Source: Thermoplasmatota archaeon (GTDB lineage Archaea > Thermoplasmatota > Thermoplasmata > GCA-020350865 > JAUVCJ01). Taken from it: a stretch of DNA of 7,772 bases. The stretch spans positions 1 through 7,772 of the forward strand of contig JAUVCJ010000104.1 of the NCBI GenBank assembly GCA_030595765.1, given 5' to 3'. The notes beneath the pieces were generated by a model that saw only the letters and a list, made by a program, of their open reading frames with translations, was not told the DNA's origin and ran no database searches. Numbering within the stretch: the stretch's first letter is position 1; the number at the start of each line of letters is the position of its first letter. Position numbers and translations under genes: made by a program. This document shows, piece after piece, positions 1 through 5,706 of this stretch.

Positions 1-1641
1 GCCCTTTCGGTTCCATTGAGTGTAGGAATTCAAGATATGTTCGGCGGCACCCTCCAGGAGGCTGAGCTACTCCTCCTGCTTGTGGCGCTCATCGTGGGCT
101 GCCTTGTTACCCACACATTTTTGGACGTCATACCCTCGATATTCCTGGGTGCGCCTGACCCTGATATGGCTCTTTCAGTCCTGCCTGGCCACAGAATGAT
201 GCTGGAGGGCAGAGGCTATGAGGCCATCAAGTGCTCGGCTCTCGGCTCCTTTGGCGCTGTGCTGCTGGCTCTGCTCCTGCTGATACCGACCCGCCTGATA
301 ATGGGCTCTCCTATTCACACATATGAGAAGCTGTACCCCTTCATTCCGCTCATTTTGCTCATCATCGTCAGCCTGTTATTGTTTAACGAGAAAGGGGAGC
401 GCTCTATCCCAAAGCTGGTAGTTGGCAGGAAGAAGATGCTGACACATTTGCTGATAACCCCCACAGAGATCGAGGTTATTTCTCTTGATGAGGCTCAAGC
501 TGAGTGCCAGGCTGACTTATCTGAGACGACTTTATCTGAGCTATTGAGCCATGCCATCTCTAAAGAGAATATGAGCATATCCTTGACTGGAAACCTATCC
601 CGTCGCGCAACTGATGAGGCGTTCTTCCTGGAAAGCGGAGGCCAGGAGGTTCTGGTCAGGGGCAAGATATGCTCAGGCTTTTCTGTTGGCCAGAGCCTGA
701 TGGTGACTGGGAACCTGAAGGGAAGGATGCCCTGGACATCTGCGCTTACCCAGAAGGCAATGGCGTTGGGCCTGTTTCTGCTTGCGGGTTTTTGGGGTCT
801 GATATTGCTTGGTACACCAGGCCTGATGACCCACAACTGGTACCCGATCCCAAGTCTTTCCATTGACCCCAGCTCGGCTGTGATGTTCCCGCTGTTCACA
901 GGCCTTTTTGGCCTATCTGGCCTGTTCCTGAGCCTGGCTGACACCCCTGATATTCCAGAGCAGAAAATAGAGGGTGCAAAGATCAGGATGAGCTGGCGGC
1001 GGCAAGCTAGAGGCATCGGCTCCGGCACTTTCGCCGGCGGCCTTGTGGGGTGGTTCCCAGGAGTTACAAGCTCATCTGCAACAGTGCTGGCCCTCTCTCT
1101 TTCCGGAGGAGGCGATGGAAGCGAGAGCGACTCTGATGCAGAGGTGCGGGAGTTCATAACCAGCCAAAGTGGTGTCAATACTTCTAATGCGATATTCAAT
1201 GTAGTGGCTCTTTTTGTGATACTCAGAGCCCGCAGCGGCGCCATGCAGGCAGTCCAGACCATATTGGGCCCCCAAGTTGTACCCTGGGAGCCAGCTGGAA
1301 ATATACCGGTTGTAATGGCCTTGCTTCTGGTTGCCATTCTTGTGGCCTCCTTCTCGGGGCTGGGCCTGACCCTGTTCTTTGGCAAGGTATTTGCCAGAGC
1401 AGCCAGCAGGATCCCTTATCGCAAGCTGGTAATGTCTGTGATATTTTTCGTGCTAGTGCTGATGTTAGTTCTTTCGGGGCCGTTAGGCCTGGCAATCGGC
1501 ATCATCAGCACCGTCATTGGTTTCCTGCCACCGCTTATCGGAGTTGCCAGAGTGCATCTTATGGGATGTTTGATGGTTCCGATAATGTTCTACTTCACTG
1601 GGCTTGACCAGATCGTCCTGCGCTTTATGGGGTTGATATAA
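1..1641 (+). CDS. TctA-family membrane permease (archaeal COG1784-like), 5' end outside window
   Basis: Polytopic membrane protein of the tripartite tricarboxylate transporter permease (TctA) family; the substrate is unknown. The frame is open from base 1 with no stop. A TTG at 16 could serve as a start, but family members begin with a hydrophobic segment carrying a G-x-x-PG motif, which is absent here, so I treat the gene as 5'-truncated. Counting from that TTG, membrane segments lie near residues 18-36, 78-97, 109-124, 247-267, 288-308, 335-361, 390-404, 430-455 and 471-510. Family hallmarks are THTFLDVIPSIFLGAPDPD (33-51), LPGHRMMLEGRGYEA, and the second-half motif GGLVGWFPGVTSSSAT (341-356), the internal-repeat copy of the missing N-terminal motif. 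Residues about 126-245 form a soluble, beta-rich insert (SISLTGNL, EVLVRGKI, SLMVTGNL) that resembles an OB-fold; that assignment is inference. It is 70 nt upstream of the next gene on the same strand. Family sure, substrate not. Confidence 0.9.
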   Translation, partial: ALSVPLSVGIQDMFGGTLQEAELLLLLVALIVGCLVTHTFLDVIPSIFLGAPDPDMALSVLPGHRMMLEGRGYEAIKCSALGSFGAVLLALLLLIPTRLIMGSPIHTYEKLYPFIPLILLIIVSLLLFNEKGERSIPKLVVGRKKMLTHLLITPTEIEVISLDEAQAECQADLSETTLSELLSHAISKENMSISLTGNLSRRATDEAFFLESGGQEVLVRGKICSGFSVGQSLMVTGNLKGRMPWTSALTQKAMALGLFLLAGFWGLILLGTPGLMTHNWYPIPSLSIDPSSAVMFPLFTGLFGLSGLFLSLADTPDIPEQKIEGAKIRMSWRRQARGIGSGTFAGGLVGWFPGVTSSSATVLALSLSGGGDGSESDSDAEVREFITSQSGVNTSNAIFNVVALFVILRARSGAMQAVQTILGPQVVPWEPAGNIPVVMALLLVAILVASFSGLGLTLFFGKVFARAASRIPYRKLVMSVIFFVLVLMLVLSGPLGLAIGIISTVIGFLPPLIGVARVHLMGCLMVPIMFYFTGLDQIVLRFMGLI

Positions 1642-1649
1642 TGGATGAG

Positions 1650-1657
1650 CTTAAATT
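1650..1657 (+). promoter_or_regulatory. possible TATA-like box before the YdjM-type gene
   Basis: CTTAAATT lies just after the stop of the permease gene. An archaeal start site about 25 nt downstream would fall near 1680, leaving a leader of roughly 30 nt before the ATG at 1712. This would allow the second gene to be transcribed alone as well as by read-through. The match is short and AT-rich, so support is weak. Confidence 0.3.
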
Positions 1658-1698
1658 CTGTCAACGTTCCCTCTTTTGCCTGTTTTGTCAGGATAAAT

Positions 1699-1704
1699 GG
1701 AGGT
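1699..1704 (+). promoter_or_regulatory. Shine-Dalgarno site GGAGGT that decides the start at 1712
   Basis: GGAGGT is a six-base match to the anti-Shine-Dalgarno sequence and sits 7 nt before the ATG at 1712. The alternative in-frame ATG at 1697 overlaps this site and has no comparable site of its own. The shorter start is therefore preferred. Confidence 0.8.
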
Positions 1705-1711
1705 TGTGCTA

Positions 1712-2245
1712 ATGGCCAATCTAATGTCGCATGCCTTATTCGCAATGGCTATCCAGGGTATTATCGGGGCAATTTGTGGCTATCCACTTATTTCGGCAGG
1801 AGTGTTCGCAGCCGGAATATTTGCCATGATGCCAGATCTCGACCGCGGTGAGTTGAGCCCAGGCGGTAATACACCAATGGGCCATTCCATTATTTTCGGA
1901 GGGGTCTGGGCAGTTATTGGAGGCATTGTACTCACCCTTTTAGGTGTTCCTGAGTTCGGCCTGGCTTTCGCAACTGGCTATGCCTCCCACCTGTTCTTGG
2001 ATGCATTGACCACCGAAGGCATCTATCTGTTTCCTACCAGATTAGGTGGCCTAAAAGGCATATTGACCCCTTTACCTCACGGTGCTGACAGGGTCTGGCC
2101 GGCCTGGACACGTCTAAGCATACCTGCCACATTGGTCAGGTTCAAGAGCGATGGAGATCCAATAGCGAATCTGGTGACCAGCTTGGTGAGCTTGGTGATG
2201 CTGATATGCTACATTGCGGCTAGCCCCATGCCTATGGGATGGTGA
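1712..2245 (+). CDS. DUF457 / YdjM-type metal-dependent hydrolase-like membrane protein
   Basis: Small integral membrane protein (177 aa) of the DUF457 (YdjM-like) family, often annotated as a membrane-bound metal-dependent hydrolase; its true reaction is not established. The conserved polar residues are present in the usual order, counted from this start: SH (H7), PDLD (41-44), TPMGHS (H58), and GYASHLFLDALTTEGIYLFP (90-109) with H93 and D97. These His and Asp residues in or beside membrane segments are the proposed metal ligands. Hydrophobic segments are near 10-38, 60-80, 82-95 and 152-170. The start at 1712 is chosen for the strong GGAGGT 7 nt upstream; an ATG at 1697 would add five residues. 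It lies 70 nt after the permease on the same strand, so cotranscription is plausible, and it converges with asnB. The length is normal for the family and the gene looks intact. Confidence 0.85.
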   Translation: MANLMSHALFAMAIQGIIGAICGYPLISAGVFAAGIFAMMPDLDRGELSPGGNTPMGHSIIFGGVWAVIGGIVLTLLGVPEFGLAFATGYASHLFLDALTTEGIYLFPTRLGGLKGILTPLPHGADRVWPAWTRLSIPATLVRFKSDGDPIANLVTSLVSLVMLICYIAASPMPMGW

Positions 2246-2284
2246 GATGATATCTCCAAATTGATAGATGTGCAAGTTTAACTA

Positions 2285-2356
2285 CACTGATACAAACACT
2301 GGTACAAACACTGGTACAAACACTGATACAAACACTGATACAAACACAGATACAAA
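2285..2356 (+). repeat. six tandem 12-bp units, consensus CACTGATACAAA
   Basis: Six contiguous 12-bp units begin at 2285, 2297, 2309, 2321, 2333 and 2345. Units 1, 4 and 5 are CACTGATACAAA, units 2 and 3 are CACTGGTACAAA, and unit 6 is CACAGATACAAA. Differences are single bases, so the array arose by recent tandem duplication. It lies between the convergent YdjM-type gene and asnB. Because 12 is a multiple of three, the array is open in one frame and encodes a Thr/Asn/Asp/Gly repeat in a 32-codon ORF (2268-2366). That ORF has no ribosome-binding site and is probably not a gene. Confidence 0.95.
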
Positions 2357-2398
2357 CATAATTTAACTAACTGTCCGAAAAATGGGGTGCAGTCCAAA

Positions 2399-2434
2399 CA
2401 CTAATACAAACATAGATAGAAACACTAATACAAA
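2399..2434 (+). repeat. three more 12-bp units of the same family, next to the asnB stop
   Basis: Units at 2399 and 2423 are CACTAATACAAA; the middle unit at 2411 is a diverged CATAGATAGAAA. They belong to the same family as the six units at 2285-2356 but are separated from them by 42 nt of unrelated sequence and are out of 12-bp phase with them. The last unit ends 9 nt before the asnB stop codon on the opposite strand. Read on the asnB strand the unit is TTTGTATTAGTG, which matches the leader-side repeats (TTTGTAGTAGTC on the plus strand) at 10 of 12 bases. Confidence 0.9.
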
Positions 2435-2443
2435 TGGATCTCA

Positions 2444-4387
2444 TTAAATGGAGGGTTGGCCAACAGTGTTATGGCTCTGCTGGGTTTTTTTGCCAGGTTT
2501 GTGGCGAAGATAAACATCTTGAGCTGTTGGGTCACACTCGGCGTCAATGAATATTCTGAACCACTTTTCTAGCACGAATAATGACCATATTTGGTTCGTA
2601 GCTGTCTGGTCTCCAGCCTGAAAATCAGCAAGCAGTTTTTCAATTCCTGATCTGGTTATTATTCTTCTTGCCAGGGTTCTATCGGAGAGAAGGGTATCAG
2701 ATACAAGTTTCCACACATGTTCCTTCTTCAGCCATAATTCCTCAGGTATGGCAAAACCTACCTTGTCGTATCTGAGGCTGATCTTGTCTGGAAGTACACC
2801 CTCCATTGCTTTTCTAAGGACGTATTTGCTCTTTCCTTCCCTGAGCTTCATGTTTGAGGGCAGTGTGAAGGAATCTTCTATGAGCCTGAAGTCAAGAAAT
2901 GGAAGCCGGGTCTCAATGCTATAGGCCATTGAGCTCTTGTCCTCATAACGGAGAAGATGGATAAGCTGGACCCTCAATGAGTTGATTAGCGCATTGTTCA
3001 ATGGCCGCAGGCCTCTGAGATATGGATAGGACTTGGATTCCATGCATAGTTTCTCGAATTCGTCTGAAACGAAATACGCCGCCTTCCTCTTCTTCTTTTT
3101 CTTAATTGAGCTTGGGATAGCTAGATATAGCATCAACATTAGCATATTCTTTGTAGGAACGGAACCATGAATTTTTTTGTAGCCAATGATTTCCCTACTC
3201 AGCCTGAAAATCTTCAACCTTGAGGCAAGATACACGAAATAGGTTCCAAAATAGGAGGTATATCCTGCAAGTGCTTCATCCGCTCCCTGTCCATCGAGCA
3301 GCACTTTAATGTCATGGGAGTGAGCAAGCTTCATGACCTCCCACTGGGCAAAGGGTGTAAGGCCAGAGAAGGGTTCTTCCTGGAAGTAAATAAGGCTATC
3401 AAGGTCTTCAAGCAGTTTATCTGAGGTAGGCTCGATCTCCAAGTTTTCCACATCACATTTTTTGGCAACTTCCTTGATGTATTTTACCTCATTTCCAGGG
3501 AAATCAAAGGAATAGTCCGAGGAGAAGGTCTTGATGTTGCTGTCTTTTCCAAGCAGGTTCGACATGGTACACACTATGCTTGAAGAATCCAGTCCACCAC
3601 TGAGGCACGAACCGACTGGGACATCGCTTCTGAGGCGCAGCTTGACAGAATCTATGAAGCGCTGCTTGAATTCTTTAACCGCCTCATCATCCCCTCTGTT
3701 TGACACCTTAGCCTTCAGATCCCACCAAGCCCCGACCTTTAGTGTTCTCGAATCGAGATCCAATCTTAACCAATGTCCAGGCAAGAGTTTTTTAATGCCC
3801 TTGAAAAAAGTGTCGCTTGTCAATCCTACAGACTGATATACTAGAAAATTGTATACAAGGTCCTTATTCGTTTCGGGTTTGATTCCTTGGGAGAACAGGG
3901 GTTTTATTTCAGAAGAAAACAAGAACTTTTGTTTGTTCCAGTGATAGTAGAATGGCTTGATTCCAAACCTATCCCGCGCCCCGAACAGGATCTTTTTCTT
4001 CTTGTCATGGATGATGAACGAGAACATACCATTGAACTTTTGTAGGCAATCCTCACCCCAACATTCGTATGCCTTCAGGATCACCTCGGTGTCAGTATTG
4101 GAACGGAAAACGAAGCCTTTTGCTTCCAGTTCGATTTGTAGTTCCAGATAATTGTAGACCTCCCCGTTATAGACTATCCAAAGGGTGCCATCATCGTTAG
4201 GCATGGGCTGATGACCCTTTGATGAAAGATCCAGGATAGAAAGCCGAGTATGGCCAAGACCTACAACTCCATCCATTTTAATTCCCTGGTCATCTGGCCC
4301 ACGGTGCATTAGCAGACCAATCATTTTGTTGAGAGCCTCTTCCTCAACAACCGAATCGAATGTGACCATTCCACAAATTCCGCACAT
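2444..4387 (-). CDS. asnB: asparagine synthetase, glutamine-hydrolysing (AsnB type)
   Basis: Cytoplasmic enzyme that makes asparagine from aspartate, using glutamine as the nitrogen donor and ATP. The 647-aa product has both family domains. The N-terminal class II glutaminase begins MCGICG, with catalytic Cys after Met removal, followed by HRGPDDQG (28-35), HTRLSILDL, YNGEVYNY (73-80) and NTDTE (97-101). The synthetase domain follows, with the PP-loop SGGLDSSS (263-270), the DGQGADEALAGY stretch (365-376) and ETRLPFLD (492-499). The start is set by the obligatory MCG; an upstream in-frame TTG at 4417 would add ten residues and bury the nucleophile, so it is rejected. A purine-rich GGAAGAGAAG sits 4 nt upstream of the ATG. 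The lysine run KKKKKRK near 429-435 and the polar C-terminal tail look like surface extensions. The length fits the long AsnB forms often found with cell-surface glycan genes, but none are visible here. Base composition is clearly more AT-rich than both neighbours, and related repeats bracket the gene. Family call is very sure. Confidence 0.97.
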   Translation of the reverse strand: MCGICGMVTFDSVVEEEALNKMIGLLMHRGPDDQGIKMDGVVGLGHTRLSILDLSSKGHQPMPNDDGTLWIVYNGEVYNYLELQIELEAKGFVFRSNTDTEVILKAYECWGEDCLQKFNGMFSFIIHDKKKKILFGARDRFGIKPFYYHWNKQKFLFSSEIKPLFSQGIKPETNKDLVYNFLVYQSVGLTSDTFFKGIKKLLPGHWLRLDLDSRTLKVGAWWDLKAKVSNRGDDEAVKEFKQRFIDSVKLRLRSDVPVGSCLSGGLDSSSIVCTMSNLLGKDSNIKTFSSDYSFDFPGNEVKYIKEVAKKCDVENLEIEPTSDKLLEDLDSLIYFQEEPFSGLTPFAQWEVMKLAHSHDIKVLLDGQGADEALAGYTSYFGTYFVYLASRLKIFRLSREIIGYKKIHGSVPTKNMLMLMLYLAIPSSIKKKKKRKAAYFVSDEFEKLCMESKSYPYLRGLRPLNNALINSLRVQLIHLLRYEDKSSMAYSIETRLPFLDFRLIEDSFTLPSNMKLREGKSKYVLRKAMEGVLPDKISLRYDKVGFAIPEELWLKKEHVWKLVSDTLLSDRTLARRIITRSGIEKLLADFQAGDQTATNQIWSLFVLEKWFRIFIDAECDPTAQDVYLRHKPGKKTQQSHNTVGQPSI

Positions 4388-4402
4388 TGTTCTTCTCTTC
4401 CG

Positions 4403-4476
4403 TTTGTAGTAGTCCAATCTTTCATTTGTCGCAGACTGTCTTCTATTTGTAGTAGTCCAATTTGTAGTAGTCTAGA
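4403..4476 (+). repeat. leader repeats TTTGTAGTAGTCCAA, three clear copies plus one diverged
   Basis: Exact copies of TTTGTAGTAGTCCAAT lie at 4403-4418 and 4446-4461. A third copy, TTTGTAGTAGTCTAGA, starts at 4461 and directly follows the second with a 15-bp period. A diverged TTTGTCGCAGACTGT starts at 4425. The first three starts are 22 and 21 bp apart, about two helical turns, which suits protein binding on one face of DNA. Copies two and three lie between the proposed asnB TATA box and its predicted start site. The first copy ends the non-coding leader 15 nt before the ATG. Confidence 0.85.
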
Positions 4477-4477
4477 T

Positions 4478-4485
4478 TGTTTAAT
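4478..4485 (-). promoter_or_regulatory. candidate TATA box of asnB
   Basis: On the minus strand this reads ATTAAACA, differing by one base from the ATTAAATA found ahead of bioY and of the surface-protein gene. A start site 25-27 nt downstream would fall near 4454, giving a leader of about 65 nt that contains part of the TTTGTAGTAGTC repeat cluster. The placement is an inference from spacing only. Confidence 0.45.
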
Positions 4486-4513
4486 CAATGCCTGTGATGG
4501 AGTGATGTATGTA

Positions 4514-4531
4514 ATGAAGTGATCGCTTCAT
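4514..4531. promoter_or_regulatory. 18-bp palindrome, possible operator
   Basis: ATGAAGTGATCGCTTCAT pairs with its own reverse complement at all but one position (T4520 against G4525). It sits about 30 nt upstream of the proposed asnB TATA box and about 270 nt from the bioY promoter. That location and symmetry suit a dimeric regulator. A partial direct repeat, GGAGTGAT, lies just before it at 4499-4506. The regulator is unknown. Confidence 0.5.
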
Positions 4532-4636
4532 CAAAATCCTTCTAATTGAATAAGATTTCATTACACTTTCCAAACCTTGCCGTTTCGCCCCTAAAAACAC
4601 GAGACATTATTTTATTGTTTTGAATTCTTTAATATA

Positions 4637-4678
4637 GTGGCGCACTTATCATTTAGGACAAATGATTGCGTGTGCCAC
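4637..4678. repeat. long inverted repeat / hairpin 1
   Basis: Arms GTGGCGCAC (4637-4645) and GTGTGCCAC (4670-4678) pair over nine positions with one G-T wobble. After a 2x3 internal loop, ATCATTT (4648-4654) pairs perfectly with AAATGAT (4660-4666) around a 5-nt loop, AGGAC. In total 16 pairs form in 42 nt. No T-run follows, so it is not a standard intrinsic terminator. It is only 6 nt from a second hairpin. Confidence 0.7.
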
Positions 4679-4684
4679 ACATAA

Positions 4685-4724
4685 TCAAGAACCTCTCCAT
4701 ACGTCCTATATGTTTGGTTCTTGA
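4685..4724. repeat. inverted repeat / hairpin 2
   Basis: TCAAGAACC (4685-4693) and GGTTCTTGA (4716-4724) are perfect 9-bp complements. Inside them CATA (4698-4701) can pair with TATG (4709-4712) around a 7-nt loop. It follows hairpin 1 after 6 nt, on the bioY side of the intergenic region, and ends about 75 nt before the bioY TATA-like box. Confidence 0.7.
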
Positions 4725-4799
4725 CTATATTCAGCCAAATCTGTTTTGATACAATAGGCGGCTCCATGATTATGTCATTTCGAGTATCACTTCTGAAGT

Positions 4800-4807
4800 A
4801 TTAAATA
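4800..4807 (+). promoter_or_regulatory. archaeal TATA box of bioY with BRE-like upstream bases
   Basis: ATTAAATA is preceded by TCTGAAGT, a reasonable purine-containing BRE. A start site about 25-27 nt downstream falls near 4830, which gives a leader of roughly 20 nt before the ATG at 4851. The spacing is typical for archaea, and the same octamer occurs before the surface-protein gene. Confidence 0.65.
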
Positions 4808-4841
4808 GGCAATTGTCAATTCCGGTTTGACCTCATAAATG

Positions 4842-4847
4842 GGTGAT
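4842..4847 (+). promoter_or_regulatory. GGTGAT ribosome-binding site of bioY
   Basis: GGTGAT matches the downstream half of the extended Shine-Dalgarno sequence and ends 3 nt before the ATG at 4851, a common archaeal arrangement. It lies inside the longer reading frame that begins with ATG at 4839. The later ATG is therefore preferred, although an almost leaderless start at 4839 cannot be excluded. Confidence 0.6.
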
Positions 4848-4850
4848 AAT

Positions 4851-5468
4851 ATGGAAGTCATGAACATCAACAAGTACAGGCATGCTAGGCACAGTTTCTT
4901 TCAGTGGCAGAACGAGCTAGAATTCTCCAGGCGAGTGATATTGGCTATTGGGTTTGCATGTCTTACAGGCCTTCTTGCCCAAATACGTTTTTTCTTGCCA
5001 AATAACCCAATTCCCTTCACAGGTCAGGTTTTCGGAGTGCTTCTGGCTGGAGTCATACTCGGCTCTCGCTTTGGAACCCTAAGTCAAGGGATGTATGTAG
5101 GTTTTGGAGCAGCTGGTATGCCCTGGTTCAGTGGCATGACTGGCGGATTCTCATATCTAGCTGGATACACCGGCGGCTTCCTGATCGGTTTCATCGTCGC
5201 AGCCTGGCTGATTGGCCTGGCAACCGAGAGATATGTTAAGGCCAGGAGCTTCCCTGCGTTGCTTGGGCTCATGTCCCTTGGAATCGGTGTTATCTACCTG
5301 TTCGGTGCCACCTGGTTCGGCCTTGTTAGCGGCTTTGACCTAGGCACAGTTATAGCCTTTGCAGTAGCTCCATTCATCGTAGTCGACATCATCAAGGCAG
5401 CCGCAGCCGCAGCTATTGGTGTCTCGATCACAACCAAGAAGGGCTACGGTAAAGAGCTGGATGCCTGA
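4851..5468 (+). CDS. bioY: BioY family biotin transporter, ECF S component
   Basis: Membrane protein (205 aa) that binds biotin and delivers it into the cell as the substrate-specific S subunit of an energy-coupling factor transporter. Counted from this start, a polar N-terminus of about 25 residues precedes about six hydrophobic segments. Family motifs follow in order: NPIPFTGQVFGVLLAGVILG (52-71), SQGMYVGFGAAGMPWFSG (78-95), the glycine-rich YLAGYTGGFLIGF (102-114; family members usually have PTGG where this has YTGG), and the C-terminal APFIVVDIIKAAAA (173-186), whose D-x-x-K pair is conserved in BioY. Neither EcfA ATPase nor EcfT is in the window, so it either works alone, as reported for some BioY proteins, or shares an energising module encoded elsewhere. 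It has its own TATA box and no biotin genes adjoin it. The start at 4851 follows GGTGAT; ATG 4839 would add four residues. Confidence 0.93.
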   Translation: MEVMNINKYRHARHSFFQWQNELEFSRRVILAIGFACLTGLLAQIRFFLPNNPIPFTGQVFGVLLAGVILGSRFGTLSQGMYVGFGAAGMPWFSGMTGGFSYLAGYTGGFLIGFIVAAWLIGLATERYVKARSFPALLGLMSLGIGVIYLFGATWFGLVSGFDLGTVIAFAVAPFIVVDIIKAAAAAAIGVSITTKKGYGKELDA

Positions 5469-5706
5469 ATAGCGACCATTTGAAACTTACATCTTAGGAC
5501 CCTCGGCCATTTAAGGGCCAGTCATTCGTAGCTGCTATGTCCTAGCACGCGAAACGATTAAATAAACCCAGTTCATGGCTCGCCAGAATAGTCTCTTTCC
5601 TTAACACCTAGATTAATAGCTATGCACTGTTCTTCTGTGTATGTTGCGTTTTTTCTGGATGATTGGAAAGACAACCCCTTAAGAAATTGAAATGGAGTCG
5701 ATTTGG
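5469..5706 (+). other. intergenic region between bioY and the surface-protein gene
   Basis: No gene is seen in these 238 nt. It contains a TATA-like box (5557-5564), a separated inverted repeat TAGGAC (5495-5500) / GTCCTA (5539-5544) enclosing a weak GGCC-7-GGCC stem (5505-5519), and a T6 run at 5649-5654. The T-run might end transcripts from bioY, but no stem adjoins it. Confidence 0.5.
5557..5564 (+). promoter_or_regulatory. candidate TATA box of the surface-protein gene
   Basis: ATTAAATA is preceded by GCGAAACG, a good BRE-like context, and is identical to the bioY box. The predicted start site near 5590 would leave a long leader of about 120 nt before the ATG at 5707. A weaker box may lie closer, around the GATTAATAG near 5611. 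Confidence 0.5.

Larger units (their letters stand above)
4388..4850. other. 463-bp divergent intergenic region between asnB and bioY
   Basis: No coding potential is seen: all frames have frequent stops and no credible start with a ribosome-binding site. From left to right it holds a repeat cluster over the asnB leader (4403-4476), a TATA-like element for asnB (4478-4485), a near-perfect palindrome (4514-4531), an AT-rich stretch, two adjacent long hairpins (4637-4678 and 4685-4724) and the bioY promoter (4800-4807). The region is much longer than two promoters require, which makes a small RNA or a multi-site regulatory region possible. Confidence 0.7.

Noticed and set aside
1..15. TTG at 16 as the true permease start
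   Set aside because: The frame is open upstream to base 1, and the conserved first hydrophobic segment with its G-x-x-PG motif is missing, so the gene starts outside the window.
495..1385. 296-codon open frame on the minus strand
   Set aside because: It lies wholly inside the permease gene, whose plus-strand product has clear family motifs. The minus-strand product is Pro/Arg/Ser-rich with no recognisable domain.
2268..2366. 32-codon ORF encoding a Thr-Asn-Thr-Asp/Gly repeat
   Set aside because: The reading frame is a by-product of a 12-bp tandem array, and there is no ribosome-binding site at a useful distance from the ATG.
2285..2434. CRISPR array
   Set aside because: Units are 12 bp, directly tandem and without unique spacers, and no cas gene is present.
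3531..3836. 101-codon plus-strand ORF inside asnB
   Set aside because: It is antisense to the conserved synthetase domain and has no recognisable motif.
4388..4417. Ten-codon N-terminal extension of AsnB from a TTG start
   Set aside because: The glutaminase needs Cys as the first residue after Met. The extension is encoded by one copy of the leader repeat and so is not conserved coding sequence.
5505..5519. GGCC-ATTTAAG-GGCC as a terminator hairpin
   Set aside because: The stem has only four pairs and no T-run follows.
5649..5654. T6 run as a bioY terminator
   Set aside because: It is 180 nt past the bioY stop with no adjoining stem and lies downstream of the likely promoter of the next gene.
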